The notes under the pieces were generated by a model. That model was not told the DNA's origin. It made no database searches and saw nothing but the letters and a program-made list of their open reading frames with translations. A DNA stretch of 64,000 bases from Kibdelosporangium persicum (GTDB taxonomy: Bacteria; Actinomycetota; Actinomycetes; Mycobacteriales; Pseudonocardiaceae). The translations under genes and the position numbers were made by a program. The stretch is from positions 62,001 through 126,000 of the forward strand of contig NZ_JAAATY010000012.1 of the NCBI RefSeq assembly GCF_013280595.1, written 5' to 3'. Of this stretch, positions 25,418 to 32,034 are shown piece after piece (the first letter of the stretch is position 1; each line of letters starts with the position of its first letter).

Positions 25418-26020
25418 ATGGCACGTCCCAAGCGGCAGGAGGCCCGCCGCACGCAGCTGATGGAGGCGGCCCGGCGCGCCGTGGTCGAACGCGGCCTGGC
25501 GGAGCTGCGGCTGGGCGACGTGGCCAGGCAGGCCGGGTTGTCCCCCGGTTCGGTGCTCTACTACTTCCCCACGCTGCCCGACCTGCTTCAGGAGGTGCAG
25601 CGGGAGGCGATCGGCCGCTTCTGCACCGCGCGGGAGCAGGCCGTGCGCGACGAACCGGACCCGCGCAGGCGCCTGCTCGCGATGATCAGGAGCGGCCTGC
25701 CGGAAGGCCCCGGCGACGAGCTGGCGTACCTGCTGTACGAGCTGGGCGCGTTCGCCCGCAAGGACCCCGCGTACGCCGCCCGGTACATCGATCTCTACCA
25801 CCGCCAGGTAGCCATCTACGTGGGCATCCTCGAAGCGGGTGCGGCGGCCGGGGTGTTCCGGCTCGCCGGGGACGCCCTGGGCATCGCCCGCAACCTGGTG
25901 ATCCTGGAAGACGGCTACGGCCTGCATATGACCATGGCCGTGCCCACCTTCCACCCCACCGACGCCGAACGGCAGATCATCGCGTACGCCGCCATCGCCA
26001 CAGGATGTGATCTCACGTGA
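25418..26020 (+). CDS. TetR-family transcriptional regulator
   Basis: The 200-residue regulator has an N-terminal HTH (RRTQLMEAARRAVVERG, then LRLGDVARQAGLSPGSVLYY near residues 27-46; the YFP motif follows) and a C-terminal all-helical domain. It heads a two-gene operon: its stop overlaps the GTG of the peptidase by 4 bp (GTGA at 26017-26020). The APC permease is divergent, with a palindromic site between them. Regulators of this BetI-like type often respond to amines or amino acids; that is family-level inference. Confidence 0.92.
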   Translation: MARPKRQEARRTQLMEAARRAVVERGLAELRLGDVARQAGLSPGSVLYYFPTLPDLLQEVQREAIGRFCTAREQAVRDEPDPRRRLLAMIRSGLPEGPGDELAYLLYELGAFARKDPAYAARYIDLYHRQVAIYVGILEAGAAAGVFRLAGDALGIARNLVILEDGYGLHMTMAVPTFHPTDAERQIIAYAAIATGCDLT

Positions 26021-27117
26021 CTCTGATGCAGACGCCGTCCGGCAAACCCCGCTTCCGTGCGCTCGGTGTGGTGGACCTGCCAGGAAAACCCGGACCGTAC
26101 AACGCGATCACCGACGTACCTGGGGTCGCGGTCGGCTACACCACGCTCGTGTCAGGCGAATCCGTGCGGACCGGCGTGACCGCGATCCTGCCTCGCCGGC
26201 ACGCGACCGTCGCGCACCCGTGTGCGGCAGGCTGGCATTCGTTGAACGGCAACGGGGAAATGACCGGCACGGCCTGGCTCACCGAAACCGGCGCGCTGAG
26301 TCTGCCGGTGCTGATCACCAACACGCACGCGGTCGGGATGTGCCATCGCGGGGTGATCGACTGGGTCGCGGAGGAACGGCCCGGCGGCGCGCACGAGTGG
26401 CTGTTGCCTGTCGTGGCGGAGACCTGGGACGGCTACCTCAACGACATCTACGCACCGGCAGTGCAGCCGGCCCACGCGATGGCCGCCGTCAAAGCCGCCG
26501 TGTCCGGACCGGTCGAGGAGGGTTCCGTCGGCGGCGGTACCGGAATGAACTGCTACGGCTTCAAAGCAGGCAGCGGCACGGCTTCCCGGGTGGTGTCCTA
26601 CGGCCGGGACGAGTTCACCGTCGGAGCGTTCGTCCAGGCGAACTTCGGTTCCCGCCGTGAACTCACGGTGGCGGGCACGCCGGTAGGCGCCCTGCTGGCC
26701 GACGACAACCCGCTGGAAGAGTGGATCGAGGGGAAGCCGGGTGCCGGTTCCGTGGTCGTCGTGCTCGCGACCGACGCCCCGCTGCTTCCCGGCCAGTGCA
26801 CCGCGATGGCCCGCCGGGCCACCCTCGGCATCGCCCGCACCGGTACGACGGGTTCGCACTTCTCCGGCGATCTGTTCCTGGCTTTCTCCACCGCCAATGA
26901 AGGCGCCCTGACCAGTGGCTTCCCGAACGGACCGGCCCGGTTCGAGAATCTCCAGTTCGTCCCATGGGGACAGATGGACCCGTTCTACGAAGCGGTGGTG
27001 CACGCGGTCGAGGAGGCCGTGCTCAATGCCCTGACCGCCAACGAAAGCATGACCGGCCGCGACGGCCACCGCACACCTTGCCTGCCGCGTGACCGGCTGG
27101 TCTCGTTACTCTCGTGA
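26017..27117 (+). CDS. P1-family (S58, DmpA/BapA-like) aminopeptidase
   Basis: The 366-residue enzyme belongs to the self-processing DmpA/BapA family of aminopeptidases and beta-peptidyl amidases: YNAITDVPGVAVGYTT near the start, GSVGGGTGMNCYGFKAGSGT in the middle, and VVVVLATDAPLLPGQ. The block SHFSGDLFLAFSTAN (280-294) follows, with Ser283 as the expected N-terminal nucleophile after chain cleavage. The residue before that Ser is Phe, where characterised members have Gly or Asn as I recall. GTG 26017 is set by the 4-bp overlap with the TetR gene. Likely substrates are small peptides or amino acid amides, taken in by the neighbouring APC permease. Confidence 0.88.
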   Translation: MTLMQTPSGKPRFRALGVVDLPGKPGPYNAITDVPGVAVGYTTLVSGESVRTGVTAILPRRHATVAHPCAAGWHSLNGNGEMTGTAWLTETGALSLPVLITNTHAVGMCHRGVIDWVAEERPGGAHEWLLPVVAETWDGYLNDIYAPAVQPAHAMAAVKAAVSGPVEEGSVGGGTGMNCYGFKAGSGTASRVVSYGRDEFTVGAFVQANFGSRRELTVAGTPVGALLADDNPLEEWIEGKPGAGSVVVVLATDAPLLPGQCTAMARRATLGIARTGTTGSHFSGDLFLAFSTANEGALTSGFPNGPARFENLQFVPWGQMDPFYEAVVHAVEEAVLNALTANESMTGRDGHRTPCLPRDRLVSLLS

Positions 27118-27729
27118 TCAGACGGCTTTGGCGGCCGAGACGAACTGACGGATCAGCTCGTGGTCCTTCACTCCACGGGCCGACTCGACGCCACTGGAGA
27201 CGTCCACTCCCCACGGCTTGGCCGTCTCGATCGCGGCCGCCACGTTCGCCGGGCTCAACCCGCCGGCCAGCAACCACTTCCCGGCCGGCGCGGACCGCGC
27301 GAGCACCGACAGGTCCCAGCGTTCCCCGGAACCGGCGACCGGAGAGTCCAGAAGCAACATTTCCTCGCCGTACGCGCCCACGGTGACGTCCGTGTCCTCG
27401 GTGAGCGTGGTCGCCCGGAGCAGCCGGAACGGCAGGCCGTCGAACTCCTCGAACGCGCCGCGGGGGTAGTCACCGTGCAACTGCACGGCCTGGACCTCCG
27501 CTTCGTGCGCGATCCGGGCCGCGTCGGCCGCCGGGATGCCCGCGAAGACACCGACCGTGAGCACGTTGTCCGGCACGTCGGCGAGCAGCGGCCGGACCGC
27601 GGCGGGGTCGACCTTCCGGGCGCTCTTGGTGAAGACGAAGCCGACCGCGTCGGCCCCGGCGGCCACCGCCGCCTTGACGTCTTCCTGCGTGCGCAGCCCG
27701 CATACCTTCACGAACACACTGAGAACCAT
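27118..27729 (-). CDS. trpF: Phosphoribosylanthranilate isomerase
   Basis: The 203-residue (beta/alpha)8 enzyme catalyses the third step of tryptophan synthesis. It shows VKVCGLRTQED with the catalytic Cys near residue 10, VQLHGD, LLLDSP with the catalytic Asp near 130, LAGGLSPANV and VDVSSGVES...KD at the end. It is of normal length. Its stop directly abuts the peptidase stop (27117/27118) with no gap. No other trp gene is nearby. In Streptomyces and Mycobacterium the bifunctional PriA does this job, so a stand-alone trpF is notable. Start ATG 27729 or a GTG a few codons in are both possible. Confidence 0.92.
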   Translation of the reverse strand: MVLSVFVKVCGLRTQEDVKAAVAAGADAVGFVFTKSARKVDPAAVRPLLADVPDNVLTVGVFAGIPAADAARIAHEAEVQAVQLHGDYPRGAFEEFDGLPFRLLRATTLTEDTDVTVGAYGEEMLLLDSPVAGSGERWDLSVLARSAPAGKWLLAGGLSPANVAAAIETAKPWGVDVSSGVESARGVKDHELIRQFVSAAKAV

Positions 27730-27754
27730 ACCGTCGGCAGGGCCGCTGATCCTC

Positions 27755-27799
27755 CTCGTGAGCGTTTATCAGGGTTAGAACACCGATAACCACTCACGA
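27755..27799. repeat. Dispersed palindromic repeat, copy B
   Basis: TCGTGAGCGTTTATC (27756-27770) pairs with GATAACCACTCACGA (27785-27799) with two mismatches. The loop reads AGGGTTAGAACACC, the reverse orientation relative to copies A and C. It is the most degenerate of the four copies and lies upstream of trpF, between divergent genes. Confidence 0.75.
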
Positions 27800-27819
27800 T
27801 GGTGCAGGGGCATGAATGT

Positions 27820-27888
27820 GCCGGTGGCGCCTCGAACGGCGCCACCGGCTGGTGTCCCCCAGCTGACCCGGCTCGCGTAGCGAACCGG
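27820..27888. other. Structured intergenic segment between trpF and the HTH cassette
   Basis: The 334-bp gap 27730-28063 holds repeat copy B, then a perfect 12-bp stem (27820-27831 with 27838-27849, 6-nt loop). An imperfect 21-bp palindrome CCGGCTCGC-GTA-GCGAACCGG follows at 27868-27888. Beyond it are further C-rich runs to about 27935. No open frame with actinobacterial codon bias was seen. It could be a terminator followed by a structured leader or a small RNA. Confidence 0.45.
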
Positions 27889-28017
27889 AACCCCCGGTGA
27901 AGCGTACCCCCAGGCCGCTTCAGCGAAACTCTACAACACTGTTCGACTATCGCGCTACGCTGGAGCGTGACGACATGCAGTAGTGCCGCTCGAGCAGGGA
28001 CGCTAGACCGAAGCAAG

Positions 28018-28046
28018 TTGTCCTCACCCCGAAGCAGTGCTACTCA
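28018..28046 (+). promoter_or_regulatory. Putative promoter of the HTH-peptidase cassette
   Basis: TTGTCC (28018-28023) and TACTCA (28041-28046) are 17 bp apart, ending 17 bp before the ATG at 28064. GGGGAGA at 28051-28057 serves as the ribosome-binding site. Confidence 0.4.
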
Positions 28047-28063
28047 TACTGGGGAGACATGCG

Positions 28064-28576
28064 ATGACACACGACAGCGAGCCACAACCTGGCAGCTTGA
28101 GCGAGCAGCTCAACCGCCTGTTCGAGGTGCTGCGACCGGCGCATTCGCCGGAGCGGACCTACACCAACCGCGAGGTCGTCACGGCCTGCCGCGCCGAAGG
28201 CTGGGAGCTGTCCGAATCGCATCTGAGTGAACTGCGCCGCGGGGTCAAGCAGAACCCCACGCTGCGCACCCTCAAGGCGGTCGCCTGGTTCTTCGACGTC
28301 CCGGTCGGCTACTTCACCGACCCCGCCGTCACCGCCCAGGTCGAGCGTGACCTCGCGGACCGTGAGCAGCGGCTACGCCGGCAACTCGCCGAAAGCCGGG
28401 AAGCACAGGACGAACTGCGCAACGCCGCGCGCGAGTTGCAGGAGGCGCTGCGTGCCTCCGGAGTGACGAAGACAGCGCGTCGGGACGCGGCCGGAGACGC
28501 CCGGACAGCCCGTGAACAGGCGTCGATGATGCGCGCACTGGCGCGCGCCTTGGTCGAAGACGACGACGAGGAGTGA
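28064..28576 (+). CDS. XRE/EspR-like helix-turn-helix protein
   Basis: The 170-residue protein has an N-terminal HTH of the kind seen in the mycobacterial regulator EspR: LSEQLNRLFEVLRP, then TNREVVTACRAEGWELSESHLSELRRG near residues 35-62, and NPTLRTLKAVAWFFDVPVGYFTD near 64-87. Residues about 90-150 are charged and heptad-like (EQRLRRQLAESREAQDELRN), a probable coiled coil for dimerisation. It opens a chain of four overlapping genes; its stop overlaps the next GTG by 4 bp. Sequence shows a DNA-binding regulator; the target is unknown. ATG 28064 follows GGGGAGA and fits better than the upstream in-frame start. Confidence 0.85.
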   Translation: MTHDSEPQPGSLSEQLNRLFEVLRPAHSPERTYTNREVVTACRAEGWELSESHLSELRRGVKQNPTLRTLKAVAWFFDVPVGYFTDPAVTAQVERDLADREQRLRRQLAESREAQDELRNAARELQEALRASGVTKTARRDAAGDARTAREQASMMRALARALVEDDDEE

Positions 28577-29532
28577 CCGCCTCGGCGGAATCCCTCGCGG
28601 ACCGGTTGGACTGGCTGTTCGACGTGGTCGTCGCGCGGGACCCGGAGACCGGGACGTGGCGGCGCTACACCGACGCCGAGGTGCAGCGGGTGCTCCCAGG
28701 GCCGACGACGTTGGAGCGGCTGCGCGCCGGCGCCTCCCCGGACCCCGGCCAGCTGGCCGCGCTCGCCGCCTTCTTCGAGGTCGACATCGCCTTTTTTGGT
28801 GACGACCCGGCCGTTGTGGACCAGATCCGCGACGAGCTCCTTGTCAGTGCGTTACGTGCCTGTGGCGTACTGTCGTACCTGATCTGTCGCATGTCGGTAC
28901 CCATCGCCACCCAACGTGAGCAGTTACGGCACGCGCTGTCACGCGAGCGTGCCGCCATGCGCGCCCCGGAGACGTGGCATGATGACCAACGGGTCGAGGA
29001 GCCAGGTCACGACAGCGGGACGACAGGGATGACAGCGACGCCCATGAGCATGGCGCAGCTTCACACGCTGTGCCGAAACCTGGTCGAAGACCTGGGGCTG
29101 AACGCGCCCTTTGGTCCCCATGAGCTGTGCGAACGGCTCGCGGCGCACCGGGGCAGACGCATCAAGGTCCGGGCGACGGACCTCGGCGCCACCTCCGGCG
29201 TCGGTCACCTGGCGCCCACCCGGGACATGGACCGGATCTTCGTCGAGAAGAACTCGCCCGCACCGCAACAGACGCTGGTCATCTTCCACGAGGTGATGCA
29301 CATCGTCCGGGATCACCTCCAGATCGGCGACACGTTCAGCTGCGGTGTCGGTTCCGCCGAGGACCTCGTGACCAGCGCGTACGGCGACTGGCGGGAGTGG
29401 GAGGCGGAGGTCGGGGCACGGGAGCTGGCGCGGCTGGCGCAGGAACGACCGCGGCCGAACCGTCTCCCGCCGGCAGCCGGGTCCGCCGAGCAGAGCATCG
29501 CCGCGGCGTTCGGATTCACGCATGGACGTTGA
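28573..29532 (+). CDS. HTH protein fused to an ImmA/IrrE-like metallopeptidase
   Basis: The 319-residue product has two parts. Residues about 5-95 repeat the plan of the previous gene's HTH domain (SLADRLDWLFDVVV...AALAAFFEVDIAFFGDD) but look degenerate. Residues about 155-319 resemble ImmA/IrrE peptidases: HEVMH at 239-243 supplies two zinc ligands and the glutamate base, with Glu277 or Glu279 (EWEAEVGAREL) as the likely third ligand. In IrrE and ImmA such domains cleave an HTH repressor; here the obvious candidate is the EspR-like protein encoded just upstream. GTG 28573 is set by a 4-bp overlap. A separate peptidase start at 29029 or 29044 is possible. Two TTA codons are present. Comparable actinobacterial proteins have been annotated as toxin-like or ParH-like (from memory), without proof. 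Confidence 0.72.
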   Translation: MTASAESLADRLDWLFDVVVARDPETGTWRRYTDAEVQRVLPGPTTLERLRAGASPDPGQLAALAAFFEVDIAFFGDDPAVVDQIRDELLVSALRACGVLSYLICRMSVPIATQREQLRHALSRERAAMRAPETWHDDQRVEEPGHDSGTTGMTATPMSMAQLHTLCRNLVEDLGLNAPFGPHELCERLAAHRGRRIKVRATDLGATSGVGHLAPTRDMDRIFVEKNSPAPQQTLVIFHEVMHIVRDHLQIGDTFSCGVGSAEDLVTSAYGDWREWEAEVGARELARLAQERPRPNRLPPAAGSAEQSIAAAFGFTHGR

Positions 29533-30694
29533 GCTGGCCATCCGCTGGACCAAAGGTGTGGTCATCTGCGCGGTGGCCATCTGGGAGATCGTCCAGCTGA
29601 CCCGTCGGCGGGACGATCTCGCCCTGCGCGTCCTGACGGCCGGGCTGGTGCTGCTCGCGATCGCCGCGACGTTCGGCATCAAGACCCCCGTCCTGGAGCC
29701 GATCAAGGACTTCTTCGGTCCCACCGTGTGGGGTCACATCCTGAACGGCTGCTGGATGGCCATGGCGTACTGCTGGGCCACGTTCTTCCTGCTGGCCAAC
29801 ACCGACAAGCCGGAGTCCCAGCGCAAACGCCAGGCGCTGATCGAGTTCGGCTTCCTCGTGCTCGCTCTTGTCGTCATGGTGGTGGTCAAGCAGATCGCGG
29901 TCGACGGCATCCGGCGGCCCGCCGCCAGCCCGGAGCGGTACCACGACTGGGAACGCAGCGCGTGGTACCTCGCCGTCTCGGGCTACGCGTTGACCGTGTA
30001 CTTCGTGGGTGTCCGCCGCGCGATGGTGCTGCGCCGGAAACTGAGCCACACCTGGGCACGCGCGGCGTTCTGGATCGTCATCGCCGGATCGGCCGCCATG
30101 ACGATCGGCGTGGACGCCGTAGTGCTCGTCCGCCAGGCCGGACGGCAGTTCGACACGAGCTTCGACCCCGACTTCCTGACCGCGCTGTACTCCACCGGAC
30201 AGCTGGGCGGCCAGTTCGTGCTGGCCCTGGGCCTGGCTCTGGTCCCGCTGGCCACCATCGTCGTGAAGCTCAGGGCCCGCTACGAACGCTGGCAGCGCGC
30301 TCGCTACAACCGGCGGATGCTGCCGCTTTGGCAGGCGTTGACCGCTGAGTTCCCCTACGTCGCGCTTGAGGGTGTCAACGACTTCCAACGTGTCACGACC
30401 GAGATCACCGACGGGCTGAGCGAGCTGGCGCGGGACTGTCCGGAGCCGAACGGCGACATCCGCGATCCTCGCGTGGCCGCCGAGGCCATCGCCGCGGGGT
30501 TGACCCGGCGTGCCGGCCAACGGCAGGCGCAGTGGGCCGGTGACGTGTCCCCTCCCGAGCCGCCGTATCCCCGTCTCGAACCGGATTTCCCGGACTGGCG
30601 CAGCCGAGCCGAGTGGATGGTTGCCGTGGCCGGCGAACTCCGGACCCGAGGGGTGATCGGGAAGGACGCGCATGAACGGGCGTCGGCAGGCTGA
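29522..30694 (+). CDS. MAB_1171c-family putative transporter (membrane protein)
   Basis: The 390-residue protein has about seven hydrophobic segments in its first 260 residues (for example VLTAGLVLLAIAATFGI and FGFLVLALVVMVVVKQIAV). A cytoplasmic C-terminal domain of about 130 residues follows, with the LPLWQALTAEFPYVALEG block recognised in MAB_1171c-like proteins. No transport motif is known; the name is a database label recalled from family knowledge. The start overlaps the peptidase gene by 11 bp, so regulator, peptidase and membrane protein are co-translated. This suggests a sensing or signalling unit in which the membrane protein may control the peptidase (inference). Confidence 0.75.
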   Translation: MDVELAIRWTKGVVICAVAIWEIVQLTRRRDDLALRVLTAGLVLLAIAATFGIKTPVLEPIKDFFGPTVWGHILNGCWMAMAYCWATFFLLANTDKPESQRKRQALIEFGFLVLALVVMVVVKQIAVDGIRRPAASPERYHDWERSAWYLAVSGYALTVYFVGVRRAMVLRRKLSHTWARAAFWIVIAGSAAMTIGVDAVVLVRQAGRQFDTSFDPDFLTALYSTGQLGGQFVLALGLALVPLATIVVKLRARYERWQRARYNRRMLPLWQALTAEFPYVALEGVNDFQRVTTEITDGLSELARDCPEPNGDIRDPRVAAEAIAAGLTRRAGQRQAQWAGDVSPPEPPYPRLEPDFPDWRSRAEWMVAVAGELRTRGVIGKDAHERASAG

Positions 30695-31685
30695 CGTGCG
30701 CCTGTCCGTGCTGGACACCTCACCGATCGTCCAGGGGTCCACGCCACGGCAGGCTCTTCGCGACACCGTTGATCTCGCGCTGCTCGCGGACACGTTGGGC
30801 TATCACCGCTATTGGGTGCCCGAGCACCACTCCATGCGCGGTGTCGCCAGTTCCGCTCCCGCTGTCCTTGTCGGCCACCTCGCGAACGTCACGCGCGACC
30901 TCCGCGTCGGCGCGGGCGGAGTGCTATTGCCCAACCATGCCCCCATCGTGGTGGCAGAACAGTTCGGCACGCTGGCCGCACTCCATCCTGGACGGATCGA
31001 CCTCGGCATCGGCCGCGCGCCGGGCGGCTCCAAGTCGGCTGTGGAGGCTGTCCGTCCGGAGCGGGAACGGACTGCCAAGTCCTTCCGTGAGCAGCTCGGC
31101 GAGCTGCTGGCGTTCCTCGATCCTCCCGCGGACGCCCGGATCAAGGCGATTCCGGTTGTGGGTGGGAACGTCCCGCCGGTGTGGTTGCTCGGGTCGTCCC
31201 CGGACAGCGCGGCGCTGGCCGCGGAGCTCGGGTTGAGTTACGCCTTCGCCCACCACCTCAACCCGGACAAGGCGGTGGAGGCCACCCGGGTCTACCGGGA
31301 GCGCGCCGCGTCACCCACGATGTTGGTCAGCCTGTCGGTGATCGTGGCCGAGGACGACGAACGTGCCGAGTGGCTCGCCGGGTCCACCCGGCTGAAGGTG
31401 CTCAGCCGGGTTCGCGGGACGCGAATCCAGTTGCCGAGCCCGGAGGATGCGGCGGCTTACCCGTACACCGACGAGGACCGCGCCGAGATCGCCGGCCGCT
31501 CTGGCAGCGTCGTGGTCGGCAGCCCGGAGACCGTGACCAAGCACTTGCAAGGCGTGCTCGACGACACCGGCGCCGACGAGCTCATGGTGACCACTCCGCT
31601 GTACTACCACTCGGATCGGCGGCGGTCGTACGAGTTGCTCGCTTCTGTGGGCTCGCGTCTTCGGCCGGGGTCGCGATCCTCCTGA
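30672..31685 (+). CDS. LLM-class flavin-dependent oxidoreductase (luciferase-like)
   Basis: The 337-residue TIM-barrel protein matches bacterial luciferase-like monooxygenases: LADTLGYHRYWVPEHHSM (about 37-54), VGAGGVLLPNHAP (76-88), EQFGTLAALHPGRIDLGIGRAPGG (94-117) and a C-terminal GSPETVTKHLQ stretch. It would use reduced flavin, FMNH2 or F420. It begins 23 bp inside the membrane-protein gene, so it belongs at least transcriptionally to the HTH-peptidase cassette, though the functional link is unclear. Its last ~100 bp overlap the antisense small gene 31582-31962. Confidence 0.92.
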   Translation: MNGRRQADVRLSVLDTSPIVQGSTPRQALRDTVDLALLADTLGYHRYWVPEHHSMRGVASSAPAVLVGHLANVTRDLRVGAGGVLLPNHAPIVVAEQFGTLAALHPGRIDLGIGRAPGGSKSAVEAVRPERERTAKSFREQLGELLAFLDPPADARIKAIPVVGGNVPPVWLLGSSPDSAALAAELGLSYAFAHHLNPDKAVEATRVYRERAASPTMLVSLSVIVAEDDERAEWLAGSTRLKVLSRVRGTRIQLPSPEDAAAYPYTDEDRAEIAGRSGSVVVGSPETVTKHLQGVLDDTGADELMVTTPLYYHSDRRRSYELLASVGSRLRPGSRSS

Positions 31686-31962
31686 CGCCTTCCGGCTGTT
31701 CCTGGATCTTCGTCACCCATTCGCGTGCGGCCGTGCACATCGCCGCCTCGCTGCCTCGGGCGTGCGCGATCACCTCTCCGTCACACCACACGATGAGGGC
31801 CACGGACGAGCGCGCCGGGGTCAGGCCGACCACCCAGCTGCGCCCGCCGTGCCGCAACGTACGCTCCGCGACGTTCCATCGGCCGCCGGACAGGACCGTG
31901 ACCTGCCAGGACGGATCGGCAGCGAGTCCGGCGACCCCATGCGGTGTGCCACGACCGTCCAC
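31582..31962 (-). CDS. Small hypothetical protein, antisense-overlapping the LLM gene
   Basis: The 126-residue product has no family I recognise. Support comes from strong G/C third-position bias, an AAGGGG site 7 nt before GTG 31962, and a TAGAAT -10-like box at 31997-32002. The core (WQVTVLSGGRWNVAERTLRHGG, then SWVVGLTPARSSVALIVWCDGEVIAH) looks like a compact beta-rich domain. The last ~35 residues, which overlap the LLM gene by 104 bp, are polar and low in complexity. It fills what would otherwise be a 349-bp gap before the GH3 gene. Confidence 0.55.
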   Translation of the reverse strand: MDGRGTPHGVAGLAADPSWQVTVLSGGRWNVAERTLRHGGRSWVVGLTPARSSVALIVWCDGEVIAHARGSEAAMCTAAREWVTKIQEQPEGVRRIATPAEDASPQKRATRTTAADPSGSTAEWSP

Positions 31963-32034
31963 AGGTCCCCTTCCCTCGTCCGTTCACCTGCCGTTCATTC
32001 TAAGGACAGGTCCGGCTTCCGGAAGGCAGCCACG

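Noticed and set aside
27850-27960. c-di-AMP (ydaO-type) riboswitch in the region before the HTH cassette
   Set aside because: A few short runs look similar to that RNA class, but the core conserved segments are not found and the downstream gene is not a typical target.
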